Translations under genes and position numbers: made by a program
Part shown: piece after piece, positions 1 through 6,473 of the stretch
Numbering within the stretch: position 1 is the stretch's first letter
Layout of the letters: the number at the start of each line of letters is the position of its first letter
Notes under the pieces: generated by a model
Databases searched by the model: none
What the model was told of the DNA's origin: nothing
The model's input: the letters and a program-made list of their open reading frames with translations, nothing else
Origin: a bacterium
GTDB lineage: Bacteria; Actinomycetota; Actinomycetes; Actinomycetales; Actinomycetaceae
Length of the DNA stretch: 7,307 nt
Direction: 5' to 3'
Assembly (NCBI GenBank): GCA_030544165.1
Contig: JAUNRP010000103.1
Coordinates: forward strand, 1-7,307

Positions 1-86
1 GTCCGCTGAGTTCTCCACAGCCGCCAGGGGAGTGCCGCCATCCACAGGGCGCGGCGGGCCCCGGCACCGGGAGGGTGGGCGCTCCC

Positions 87-92
87 TAGCCT
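87..92 (+). promoter_or_regulatory. -10 element of comEA, probably leaderless
   Basis: The hexamer TAGCCT fits the actinobacterial -10 pattern TANNNT. It ends exactly 7 bases before the GTG start of comEA, so transcription would begin at or next to the start codon. No Shine-Dalgarno sequence precedes that GTG and no convincing -35 box is visible. The call is inferred from motif and spacing; the same hexamer and spacing recur before the PemK-like gene. Confidence 0.5.
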
Positions 93-99
93 GTGACCC

Positions 100-780
100 G
101 TGCCCACCCACCGCTCGGACGCCCCCCGCCTCCACCCCCGTGCCGTGGTGGGGATCGCGATCCTGGCGCTCGCGATCGTGGGATTCCTCGCCGTGCGCTC
201 GTGGGCCACGGGCTCCTCCGTCACGTTGCCCGCACCCTCGTCCGCGCCCACCTCCCGCACCCTTTTCCCCGACGGCGGACCCTCACCTCCCGCTCCCGGC
301 TCGCCGTCCGCGGATGCGGGTACGCCCGGGCTCCCCGCCACGCCCGTCGTGGTCCACGTGACCGGAGCGGTGGAGAGCCCGGGGGTGTTCGAGCTGCCCG
401 CCGGCAGCCGGATCGATGACGCCATCACCCGCGCCGGCGGCTTCACGGAGGATGCGGAGGAGTCCGGCCTCAACCGCGCCACCGTCCTCGTGGACGGCCA
501 GCAGGTGTACGTCCCGCGCGTGGGGGAGGCTCCGCCCGCGGCGGTGGGGCCCGCCGCGCCGCCGGGCACGCCAGCCGGGTCTCCTCAGGGACCCATCAAC
601 ATCAACACCGCCACGGCGGAGCAACTCCAGGAACTCCCCGGAATCGGCCCCTCGCTCGCGGGCTCCATCATCCGGTGGCGGGAGGACAACGGCGGCTTCT
701 CCTCTCTGGAGGAACTGGACGAGGTCTCCGGCATCGGCCCGGTGCTGATGGAGCGGCTGCGGGAGTTGGTGACCGTGTGA
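100..780 (+). CDS. comEA: ComEA competence protein (membrane-anchored DNA receptor)
   Basis: The product (226 aa) is the double-stranded DNA receptor of natural transformation. It is anchored in the cytoplasmic membrane with its DNA-binding part outside. Residues 15-32 form one hydrophobic anchor, and a Pro/Ser/Ala-rich linker follows to about residue 80. Residues 83-143 look like an SLBB domain (VHVTGAVESPGVF at its start). Residues 165-226 carry the helix-hairpin-helix DNA-binding pair, with the hairpins LPGIG at 179-183 and VSGIG at 209-213 after the hallmark ININTATAEQL. This order of anchor, SLBB and HhH is the usual Gram-positive ComEA layout, and the length is normal. The GTG start at 100 is supported by the TAGCCT element 7 bases upstream and by the basic residues just before the anchor. 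The stop overlaps the comEC start (GTGA), indicating translational coupling. Confidence 0.96.
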   Translation: MPTHRSDAPRLHPRAVVGIAILALAIVGFLAVRSWATGSSVTLPAPSSAPTSRTLFPDGGPSPPAPGSPSADAGTPGLPATPVVVHVTGAVESPGVFELPAGSRIDDAITRAGGFTEDAEESGLNRATVLVDGQQVYVPRVGEAPPAAVGPAAPPGTPAGSPQGPININTATAEQLQELPGIGPSLAGSIIRWREDNGGFSSLEELDEVSGIGPVLMERLRELVTV

Positions 781-3130
781 CCCACGACCTCCGACTCCTG
801 CCCGCCCTCGCCGCCGCCTGGATCGGCGCCGCCGGCGCCCTCAGCCTCGCCGACCACCTCGGCCCGGCAGCCCTCGGCCCCGCCATGTTCGCCCTCGCCC
901 TCGGAGCGGTGAGTTCCGCCATCCTCACCGCTCGCGGCGTTCCCGCGGGAACGCCCGTGGCCCTCGCGCTCGCGGTGGCGGCCGCCGTCACGGCCTCTGC
1001 CGCCCTCCAACTCGCCGAGCGCCACCGCGGCGGCTTCATGGACGCCGCCGGTGCCGGCCACTCCGTGGTCCTCCACGGCGAGGTGGCCTCCCCTCCCCGG
1101 CCAGCGGGCCCGGAGAAGCGGTGGGAGGGCACGGCCGAGGTGGCGGTCACCGGGATCGAGCACACCGGGGCGGTGGCCCCCACCTCCGCCCGCATCGTGG
1201 TTCTCGGCGATGTCCTCGAGACCCGCCGCGGGGAGGGGATCGTCCTCACCGGGCGCCTCGCGGCCCTCGAACCCTCCTCGGACGTTGCCGCCCTCCTCCT
1301 GGACGGCCGCATCCTCGAAACCGAGCCAGGCCGCGGCGCCATCACCGCCGCCCGTAATCGCTTCATGGACCTCACCGACGGCCTCAGCCCCCAGGGCCGC
1401 GCCCTCGTCCCGGGAGTCGCCGTGGGGGATGACACCCGCCTCGACGCCACCCTCGAGGCCGCCATGCGCCGCACCTCGCTCGGCCACCTCACCGCCGTCT
1501 CGGGCTCGCACGTCTCCCTCGTTGTCGCCGCCCTCGCCGTGGCCCTGGGCCGCCTCACCCGGCGCACCCGGGTCCTCGCGGCCGTCGGCGGGCTCGCCGC
1601 CCTGGTCGCGCTCGTGGGACCCGAACCCTCCGTGGTCCGTGCCGCCGCCATGGCCTCGGTGGCGTTCGTGGCCCTCGCCCTCGGTCGCCCGCCCCAGGCC
1701 GTGCCCTCGCTCGCCGGGGGTATCTCCCTGGTCCTCATCCTGGATCCGTGGCTGGCCCTCCAGTTCGGCTTCGCCCTCTCCGCCGCCGCCACCTGCGCGA
1801 TCGTGCTCCTCACCCTCCCGTTCACCGAGGCGATGGTGGGCACCTCCCGACGACGCCTACTCGCCATGGCCCTCGCCGTCCCCCTGGCCGCGGGGCTGGC
1901 CTGCGCCCCGATCCTGGTCCTCTTCAACCCCGAGGTGAGCATCGTGGGGGTCCTCGCGAACGCGCTCGTGGCCCCGGTGGTCCCTCCCTCCACCGTGTTC
2001 GGACTGCTCGGGGTGGTGTTCGCGGTGCCGCTGCCGTGGCTCGCCCTCGCCAGTGCCCACCTCGCGGAGTGGTGCACCGGCTGGATCGCGGCGGTGGCGA
2101 TGTTCTGCGCGCGCCTTCCCCTCGCGGCGATCCCCTGGCCCCAGGGAGTGGGCGGCGCACTCATGCTGCTGGTGGCAAACGGGGCGATCGTGGTGCTCAT
2201 CCTGCGCCTCCGCCACCACCGGCTGGAGCGGCCGCCGCCGGATGGGACCAACCGGTTCCGCCCCCACCTCGGCCGTCCCCGCCGCCTCGGCGCGATCATC
2301 GCCACCACCGCGGCCCTGGGCGCCGTTCTCTCCGCCTTCATCCTGCTCCGCCAGCCCCCGTGGTTCGTGTGGCAGTGCGACGTGGGCCAGGGCTCCGCCA
2401 TGCTGGTGCGCTCAGGCGCCGGCCGCGCGGTCATGGTGGACGTGGGCCTCGAGGAGGGGCGCTCGCAGGACTGCCTCGTGCGTGCGGGCGTGCGGCACCT
2501 GGACATGCTGGTACTCACGCACCCCCACGCGGACCACGTGGGCAACCTGCCCGCCGTCCTTGCGAGCGTCCCGGTGGACCGGATCCTCGTGTCCCACGCG
2601 GAGCAGCCCAGCGCAACGGTGGCATGGGTACGCAGGGAGGCCTCCGCCGTCGGGAGGGAGGTGGAGGTGGCGGGAGAGGGGCTCACCGGTGCGGCGGGTG
2701 ATCTGGAGTTCCGGGTGTACTGGCCACCGGTGCAGGGGGCGCCGCGCGATGCCAACGAGCTGTCCCTCGCGGTCCTGCTGGAGGCGCCCGGAGGCCCGCG
2801 GGCGCTCGGGCTGGGGGACCTCGGGACAGAGGCGCAGCGGCGCCTCGCGCGGGAGCTGGCGGAGGCGGGGGAGGGGCCGGTGGACGTGGTGGCGGTGGCG
2901 CACCACGGGGCGGCCCAGCAGGATCCCGGGCTGGCGAGACTGCTCTCGCCCGCCGTTGCGCTGGTCTCGGTGGGGGAGAACACGTACGGCCACCCCACCG
3001 AGTTGGCGCTCGAGGTGTACGGGGAGGTTTCCGGAGAGGTGAGGAGGACGGATGAGGAGGGGGACGTTGTCGTCCGTGGGGGCGGCGCGTGGGATGCTGG
3101 TGGCCATGGCGACCACGTGGGACAGGGTGA
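777..3130 (+). CDS. comEC: ComEC/Rec2 DNA-uptake channel; no in-frame stop, end uncertain
   Basis: ComEC is the polytopic membrane channel that passes single-stranded DNA into the cytoplasm during transformation. The GTG start overlaps the comEA stop. Hydrophobic segments occupy about residues 8-75. An OB-fold-like region lies around 95-170. The Competence domain follows, with HLTAVSGSHVSLV near residues 236-248 and a series of transmembrane helices to about residue 520. A metallo-beta-lactamase-like domain comes last: DVGQG near 535, the metal-binding motif THPHADH near 581-587, GDLG near 680 and HHG near 709. The conserved tail RRTDEEGDVVV ends near 3074, so a stop is expected close to 3100. 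In the given sequence this frame has no stop until 5282. The end at 3130 is my inference: it is the first stop (TGA 3128-3130) met after a one-base shift, for instance at the G5 run 3078-3082, and would give about 784 residues, a normal length. A lost or added base, a real frameshift or a stop-less gene all remain possible. Confidence 0.85.
3042..3047 (+). promoter_or_regulatory. Ribosome binding site for the 3052 start of holA
   Basis: AGGAGG, a full Shine-Dalgarno match, lies 4 bases before the ATG at 3052, inside the 3' coding part of comEC. It is the main reason for choosing 3052. The later in-frame ATGs at 3094 and 3106 have only weak G-rich sequence in front of them. The spacing is slightly short, so the call is moderate. 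Confidence 0.45.
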
Positions 3131-4074
3131 GGCTGGTGCCCTTCGTGTTGGTGAAGGGCAGCGAGGGCGTGTTCGCCGAGCGCGCGCTCGACCGCCTCCT
3201 GGTCCAGGCCCGCGAACAGGACCCGGAGGTGGAGATCACGCGCCTCGAGGCGGCGGCCTACGAGCCGGGCGCGCTCACGTACCTCGCGAGCCCCTCGCTG
3301 TTCGGGGAGCAGCGGGCGATCGTGGTGAGCGGGGCGGAGTCCATGACGGACGCGTTCCTCGCCGATGCGCTCGCCTACATCGAACAGCCGGAGCCGGACG
3401 TGTGGCTGATCGTGCGGCACGGGGGCGGCAACCGTGGCAAGAAGCTGCTCGATGCCCTCGCGAAGGCGGGGGAGGTGGTGGCGTGCGAGCCCCTCAAGCG
3501 GGATTCGGACAAGGCGGAGTTCGTGAAGAACGACCTCCAGGCCGCCGGTCGCCAGATCGAGCGCGAGGCCGTGCAGGCCCTCATCGATGCGGTGGGCTCG
3601 GACCTCCGCGAGCTGGACGCGGCCGTGCGGCAGCTCGTGGCGGACACCACGGGCAGGATCACCGTGGCGCTGGTGAACCAGTACTACGGCGGCCGCGTGG
3701 AGGCCACCGGGTTCAAGGTGGCGGACGCCGCCGTGGCCGGGCACGCGGGGGAGGCGGTCTCCCTCGCCCGGCACGCGATCGCCACGGGGACGCCGCCCGT
3801 TCCGCTGGTGGCGGCCCTCGCGGTCAAGCTGCGCACGCTCGTGAAGGTGGGGGCGGCGCGCGGGCGCGGGATGAGCGCCGGGGACGTGGGGATCGCGCCG
3901 TGGCAGTTCGATCGGGCCGCGCGCGAGTTGCGCGGCTGGAGCCCGGAGGCCCTCGCGGAGGCCATCATGGCCGTGGCCCAGGCGGACGCGGAGGTGAAGG
4001 GTGCCTCGCGCGATCCGGACTTCGCGATCGAGAGGGCACTCCTGCGGGTGGCGGCGGCGCGCAACCGTGGCTAG
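3052..4074 (+). CDS. holA: DNA polymerase III subunit delta (HolA)
   Basis: HolA is the delta subunit of the clamp loader, which opens the beta sliding clamp for loading on DNA. The family pattern is clear along the product. An N-terminal P-loop-like fold starts with VPFVLVKGSEGVFAERALD, followed by LASPSLFGEQRAIVV. The region AVGSDLRELDAAVRQLVADT sits near residues 180-199, and the C-terminal domain ends with VKGASRDPDFAIERALLRVA. From 3052 the protein is 340 aa. Homology begins near MATTWDRVRLVP at the ATG 3106 (322 aa), so the first 18 residues are optional. ATG 3094 is a third choice. The upstream start is chosen for its Shine-Dalgarno sequence; N-terminal tails of this kind occur in Micrococcales HolA. 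The gene overlaps the 3' end of comEC in another frame, consistent with one operon and coupled translation. Confidence 0.93.
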   Translation: MRRGTLSSVGAARGMLVAMATTWDRVRLVPFVLVKGSEGVFAERALDRLLVQAREQDPEVEITRLEAAAYEPGALTYLASPSLFGEQRAIVVSGAESMTDAFLADALAYIEQPEPDVWLIVRHGGGNRGKKLLDALAKAGEVVACEPLKRDSDKAEFVKNDLQAAGRQIEREAVQALIDAVGSDLRELDAAVRQLVADTTGRITVALVNQYYGGRVEATGFKVADAAVAGHAGEAVSLARHAIATGTPPVPLVAALAVKLRTLVKVGAARGRGMSAGDVGIAPWQFDRAARELRGWSPEALAEAIMAVAQADAEVKGASRDPDFAIERALLRVAAARNRG

Positions 4075-4160
4075 GGGTAGGCCGGACGGCGCATGCGGTG
4101 GCCCGCTTTTCGTCCTCAAGTCGGAGAGGTCTGCGCACGGGCGTGTGCGAGATTCGGGGT

Positions 4161-5282
4161 ATGAAGGTACTCGTGGCGGCGGAATCGTTCCTGCCCTCGA
4201 TGAACGGTGTCACCACCACCGTCCTGCGCACCCTGGACCACCTGGCCGCCCGCGGGCACGAGGCGCTCGTGATCTGCCCCGGCCCGGCGCCCCGGCAGTA
4301 CGCCGGCTTCCCGGTGATCGAGGTGACCTCCTTCCCGTGGATGGGAATGCGCGTGGGCTTCCCCACCCGGATCCTCACCATGGCGCTCGAGCAGTTCCAG
4401 CCGGACGTGGTGCACGCGGCGGCCCCCTTCTCCCTCGGATTCCACGCGCTCGTGGCAGCGGACCGCCGGGGGATCCCCACGTGCGCGGTCTACCAGACCG
4501 ATCTGGCGGGCTTCTCCAAGCGCAACCACCTCCCCTTCCTCTCCGCCCCCTCCACCAAGTGGCTCTACTGGGCGCACCAGCACGCGGACGTGAACCTCGC
4601 GCCCTCCACCTCCGCCGCGGCGGACCTCACCGCGTGGGGCATCAATGACGTGATCGTGTGGCCGCACGGGGTGGACGCGAAGTTGTTCACTCCCGAGCGC
4701 CGCGATTCGGAGGCGGGGCGCCGCTTCCGCGCGGACTTCGCGCGCACCGGGCGACCCGTGGTGGGCTACATCGGCCGCCTCAACCCGGAGAAGGAGGTGG
4801 AGCGGCTCGCCGCCGTGGCGGATCTCGCGGACCTGGTGGTGGTGGGGGACGGCACCGTGCGCCAGAAGATCGAGAACGCGCTGCCCACCGCCCACTTCAC
4901 CGGCAGGCTCGGCGGGGAGGACCTCGCTGCCGCCTACGCGGCCCTCGATGTGTTCGTCCACACCGGCCGGCACGAGACCTTCGGCCTCACCGTGCAGGAG
5001 GCCATGGCTGCGGGAGTCCCCGTGGTGGCCCCGGCCGAGGGCGGCCCGCTGGATCAGGTGGTGGATGGCGAGACCGGCTTCCTGTTCGATCCGGACCGGC
5101 CCGAGCAGATGCGCGCCGCCATCCAGCGGCTCGTGGAGGACCCGGAGCTGCGCCGCCGGATGGGCGAGGCCGGCCGCCGCCGGGCACTCACCCGCTCCTG
5201 GGACGCCATCAACGATGACCTGATCGGATACTGGCACCTCGCCGCCGAGCTGCGCGCCACCGAGGGCCTGCGGATCGCCTAG
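4161..5282 (+). CDS. GT4-family glycosyltransferase, MgtA/PimB-like mannosyltransferase
   Basis: This 373-aa GT-B enzyme resembles the actinobacterial GDP-mannose-dependent alpha-mannosyltransferase MgtA (Rv0557), which acts on glycolipid acceptors at the inner face of the membrane. The N-terminal Rossmann half opens with MKVLVAAESFLPSMNGVTTTV, where N15-G16 is the donor-loop glycine region, and includes the family-typical AVYQTDLAGF. The C-terminal half has GRLNPEK (R206 and K211, diphosphate-binding positions), VVGDG, and the EX7E motif in HETFGLTVQEA (E272 and E280). No signal peptide or transmembrane helix is seen. The ATG at 4161 begins directly at the family N-terminus. Its Shine-Dalgarno is weak (CGGGG, close to the ATG), and a poor -10-like GAGATT lies just upstream. 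It follows holA by 86 bases and faces rpsT. The donor and acceptor are inferred from family resemblance only. The upstream comEC frame runs into this gene without a stop. Confidence 0.9.
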   Translation: MKVLVAAESFLPSMNGVTTTVLRTLDHLAARGHEALVICPGPAPRQYAGFPVIEVTSFPWMGMRVGFPTRILTMALEQFQPDVVHAAAPFSLGFHALVAADRRGIPTCAVYQTDLAGFSKRNHLPFLSAPSTKWLYWAHQHADVNLAPSTSAAADLTAWGINDVIVWPHGVDAKLFTPERRDSEAGRRFRADFARTGRPVVGYIGRLNPEKEVERLAAVADLADLVVVGDGTVRQKIENALPTAHFTGRLGGEDLAAAYAALDVFVHTGRHETFGLTVQEAMAAGVPVVAPAEGGPLDQVVDGETGFLFDPDRPEQMRAAIQRLVEDPELRRRMGEAGRRRALTRSWDAINDDLIGYWHLAAELRATEGLRIA

Positions 5283-5313
5283 GTCCCGCCGCCCGCACTT
5301 GGGCGCCAAAACA

Positions 5314-5351
5314 ACGAAGGAGGGGCACCCGATCTGGTGCCCCTCCTTCGT
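5314..5351 (-). terminator. Rho-independent terminator of rpsT, possibly bidirectional
   Basis: A perfect 16-bp stem (5314-5329 with 5336-5351) encloses the 6-base loop CGATCT. On the minus strand the stem is followed by TGTTTTGG, a short U-tract, and it begins 13 bases after the rpsT stop, so it fits rpsT best. Lying 31 bases past the glycosyltransferase stop, the same stem may also end plus-strand transcripts, though no T-run follows on that side. Confidence 0.88.
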
Positions 5352-5364
5352 CAGTGAGTCGAAC

Positions 5365-5625
5365 TCACATTCCGTTCACGTGCTTGGCCAGCTTGGACTT
5401 GCGGTTGGCGGCCTGGTTGCGGTGGATGACTCCCTTGGAGGCAGCCTTGTCCAGCTTCCGCCCCGCAGCCGAGAGCGCCTCGGTTGCGGTTTCCTTGTCA
5501 CCGGCCTCGACAGCCTGACGCACCTTGCGCACGTAGGTCTTGAGCTCGCTCTTGACCGCCTGGTTGCGCTGGCGCGCTTCCTCGTTCGTGCGGTTGCGCT
5601 TGATCTGCGACTTGATATTTGCCAC
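5365..5625 (-). CDS. rpsT: 30S ribosomal protein S20
   Basis: S20 binds 16S rRNA early in 30S subunit assembly. The 86-aa product begins (M)ANIKSQIKRNRTNEEARQRN and ends with GVIHRNQAANRKSKLAKHVNGM, a full-length match to actinobacterial S20 in sequence and size, rich in Lys and Arg. The start is GTG at 5625, chosen because ANIKSQIKR is the invariant S20 N-terminus. A modest Shine-Dalgarno-like AGAAAGAT lies about 8 bases upstream. The frame is open for another 40 codons upstream to a TTG at 5745, but that extension has no S20 character. The gene is single, with its own terminator at 5314-5351 and a candidate promoter at 5752-5781. Confidence 0.98.
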   Translation of the reverse strand: MANIKSQIKRNRTNEEARQRNQAVKSELKTYVRKVRQAVEAGDKETATEALSAAGRKLDKAASKGVIHRNQAANRKSKLAKHVNGM

Positions 5626-5751
5626 GGATGATCTTTCTGCTTCGGTGTTCTCTGGTCGTCGAGGGTCTGCCAGCAGCGGGACTGCGGCGTGGGGATGCCG
5701 TGCGTGCCACTGGCTCGGGCTCCACCCGACCGAGCGGAAACCCAACGGCCA

Positions 5752-5781
5752 AGACTAGCAAAGGCCCGCGCCCCCGGTCAC
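5752..5781 (-). promoter_or_regulatory. Candidate promoter of rpsT
   Basis: Read on the minus strand, GTGACC (5776-5781, 4 of 6 matches to TTGACA) and TAGTCT (5752-5757, matching TANNNT) are separated by 18 bases. Transcription would start near 5745, giving a leader of about 120 bases before rpsT. The sequence around the -10, GCTAGTCTTGG, is nearly the same as that before the PemK-like gene. This is a motif-based inference. Confidence 0.45.
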
Positions 5782-5824
5782 TGCCAGATGGCTCACGGTG
5801 GTGCGGGATCGCTCACAGTCGCAC

Positions 5825-6457
5825 TCAGAGCCCGTGGTGGTGCGCCGCCTCCACGGCGGCCACCACCTCCTCGAACACATCGGCCGGCAGGATCCCGCCC
5901 TCGCGGCGGATCGCGGACTGGCCCACGCGCAGCAGCCGGTCGATCCGCGCCTCCGACGGCCGCCCGCGGCTGTCCCAGTCGCCCGACCCCACATCGATCC
6001 AGTAGCGGCCGTGCCGGGCCTCGTCCGCCCGGTCCAGGTCGCGGTCCTTGGAGGTCAGCTGCACCACCACCAGGTCCTTCTCGATGTGCGCGAGCACGAG
6101 CACCGGCCGGTCCTTGCCCACCTCCGGGATGTCCTCGTACGGCACCCACGTCCACACCACCTCGCCCGGATCCGCGTCCCCGTCCATGTGCGGGGCGTAG
6201 TCGAACTCGGGAAGGAACGAGTCCGCGATCTCGCGCGCCGAGGCGGGTCCGTACGGCGAGGGCTCCCCGCCGTGGTCCCGCTGCCTGTTCTCCCGCTGCC
6301 TGGCCTGCCGCGGCCGCTCCGTGCGGGGGCGCTGGCTCCGTCCCGACGACGGCGCCGATCTCTCCTCTGGAGGAGCCGACTGCGCGCTCCTGATCTGGCG
6401 CTCGACGGCACGGATTGCCTCACGGCCGAGGCGGGTCAGCAGGTTCTTCCAGTTCAC
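5825..6457 (-). CDS. PemK/MazF-fold protein with Arg-rich N-terminal extension
   Basis: The 210-aa product has two parts. Residues 1-80 are an Arg/Ser/Pro/Gln-rich, probably disordered extension that starts with a short amphipathic stretch (MNWKNLLTRLGREAIRAV). Residues 86-210 resemble the actinobacterial proteins annotated as PemK/MazF family toxins. They contain PGEVVWTWVPYED (97-109, first strand of the fold), GKDRPVLVLA (114-123), VVQLTSKD (131-138), then GRYWIDVG and GRPSEARIDRLLRV. MazF toxins are mRNA endonucleases, and the RP and TS positions are where MazF has conserved residues, but activity is not shown here. No small antitoxin gene lies beside it. The GTG start at 6457 is backed by TAGCCT 7 bases upstream. 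The membrane-protein gene ends 16 bases upstream, so the two could also share a transcript. A non-toxin housekeeping role is equally possible. Confidence 0.8.
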   Translation of the reverse strand: MNWKNLLTRLGREAIRAVERQIRSAQSAPPEERSAPSSGRSQRPRTERPRQARQRENRQRDHGGEPSPYGPASAREIADSFLPEFDYAPHMDGDADPGEVVWTWVPYEDIPEVGKDRPVLVLAHIEKDLVVVQLTSKDRDLDRADEARHGRYWIDVGSGDWDSRGRPSEARIDRLLRVGQSAIRREGGILPADVFEEVVAAVEAAHHHGL

Positions 6458-6464
6458 GCCCCCA

Positions 6465-6470
6465 AGGCTA
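6465..6470 (-). promoter_or_regulatory. -10 element of the PemK-like gene, probably leaderless
   Basis: On the minus strand TAGCCT is followed by exactly 7 bases (TGGGGGC) and then the GTG start at 6457. It sits in the 16-base gap after the stop of the membrane-protein gene, so the PemK-like gene could be transcribed separately without a 5' leader. No -35 box is visible. The hexamer and spacing are identical to those at comEA. Confidence 0.45.
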
Positions 6471-6473
6471 GCC

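Noticed and set aside
71..86. GGGAG ... CTCCC hairpin before comEA as an upstream gene's terminator
   Set aside because: The stem is only 5 bp and no T-run follows it.
668..2998. A 776-codon open frame on the minus strand opposite comEC
   Set aside because: Its translation is Arg/Ser/Thr/Ala-rich without recognisable domains, while the plus-strand frame carries clear ComEC motifs. It is an antisense shadow caused by high GC.
2683..4119. A 478-codon minus-strand open frame opposite the comEC end and holA
   Set aside because: The product is His/Arg/Pro-rich, has no recognisable motif and lies opposite well-supported HolA coding sequence. Its ATG falls at the end of the holA-glycosyltransferase gap without a ribosome binding site.
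4085..4120. Possible terminator after holA (GGCC ... GGCC followed by TTTT at 4107-4110)
   Set aside because: The stem is only about 4 bp with a poorly paired interior and the T-run is short; too weak to call.
3131..4160. Continuation of the comEC frame as a genuine overlapping protein across holA
   Set aside because: The translated stretch is Gly/Arg-rich with no domain, as expected when holA is read one base out of frame. The openness is treated as a finding, not as a gene.
4116..5309. A 397-codon minus-strand open frame opposite the glycosyltransferase
   Set aside because: Low-complexity Gly/Glu/Arg/His composition, and it covers a plus-strand gene with complete GT4 motifs. It is a shadow.
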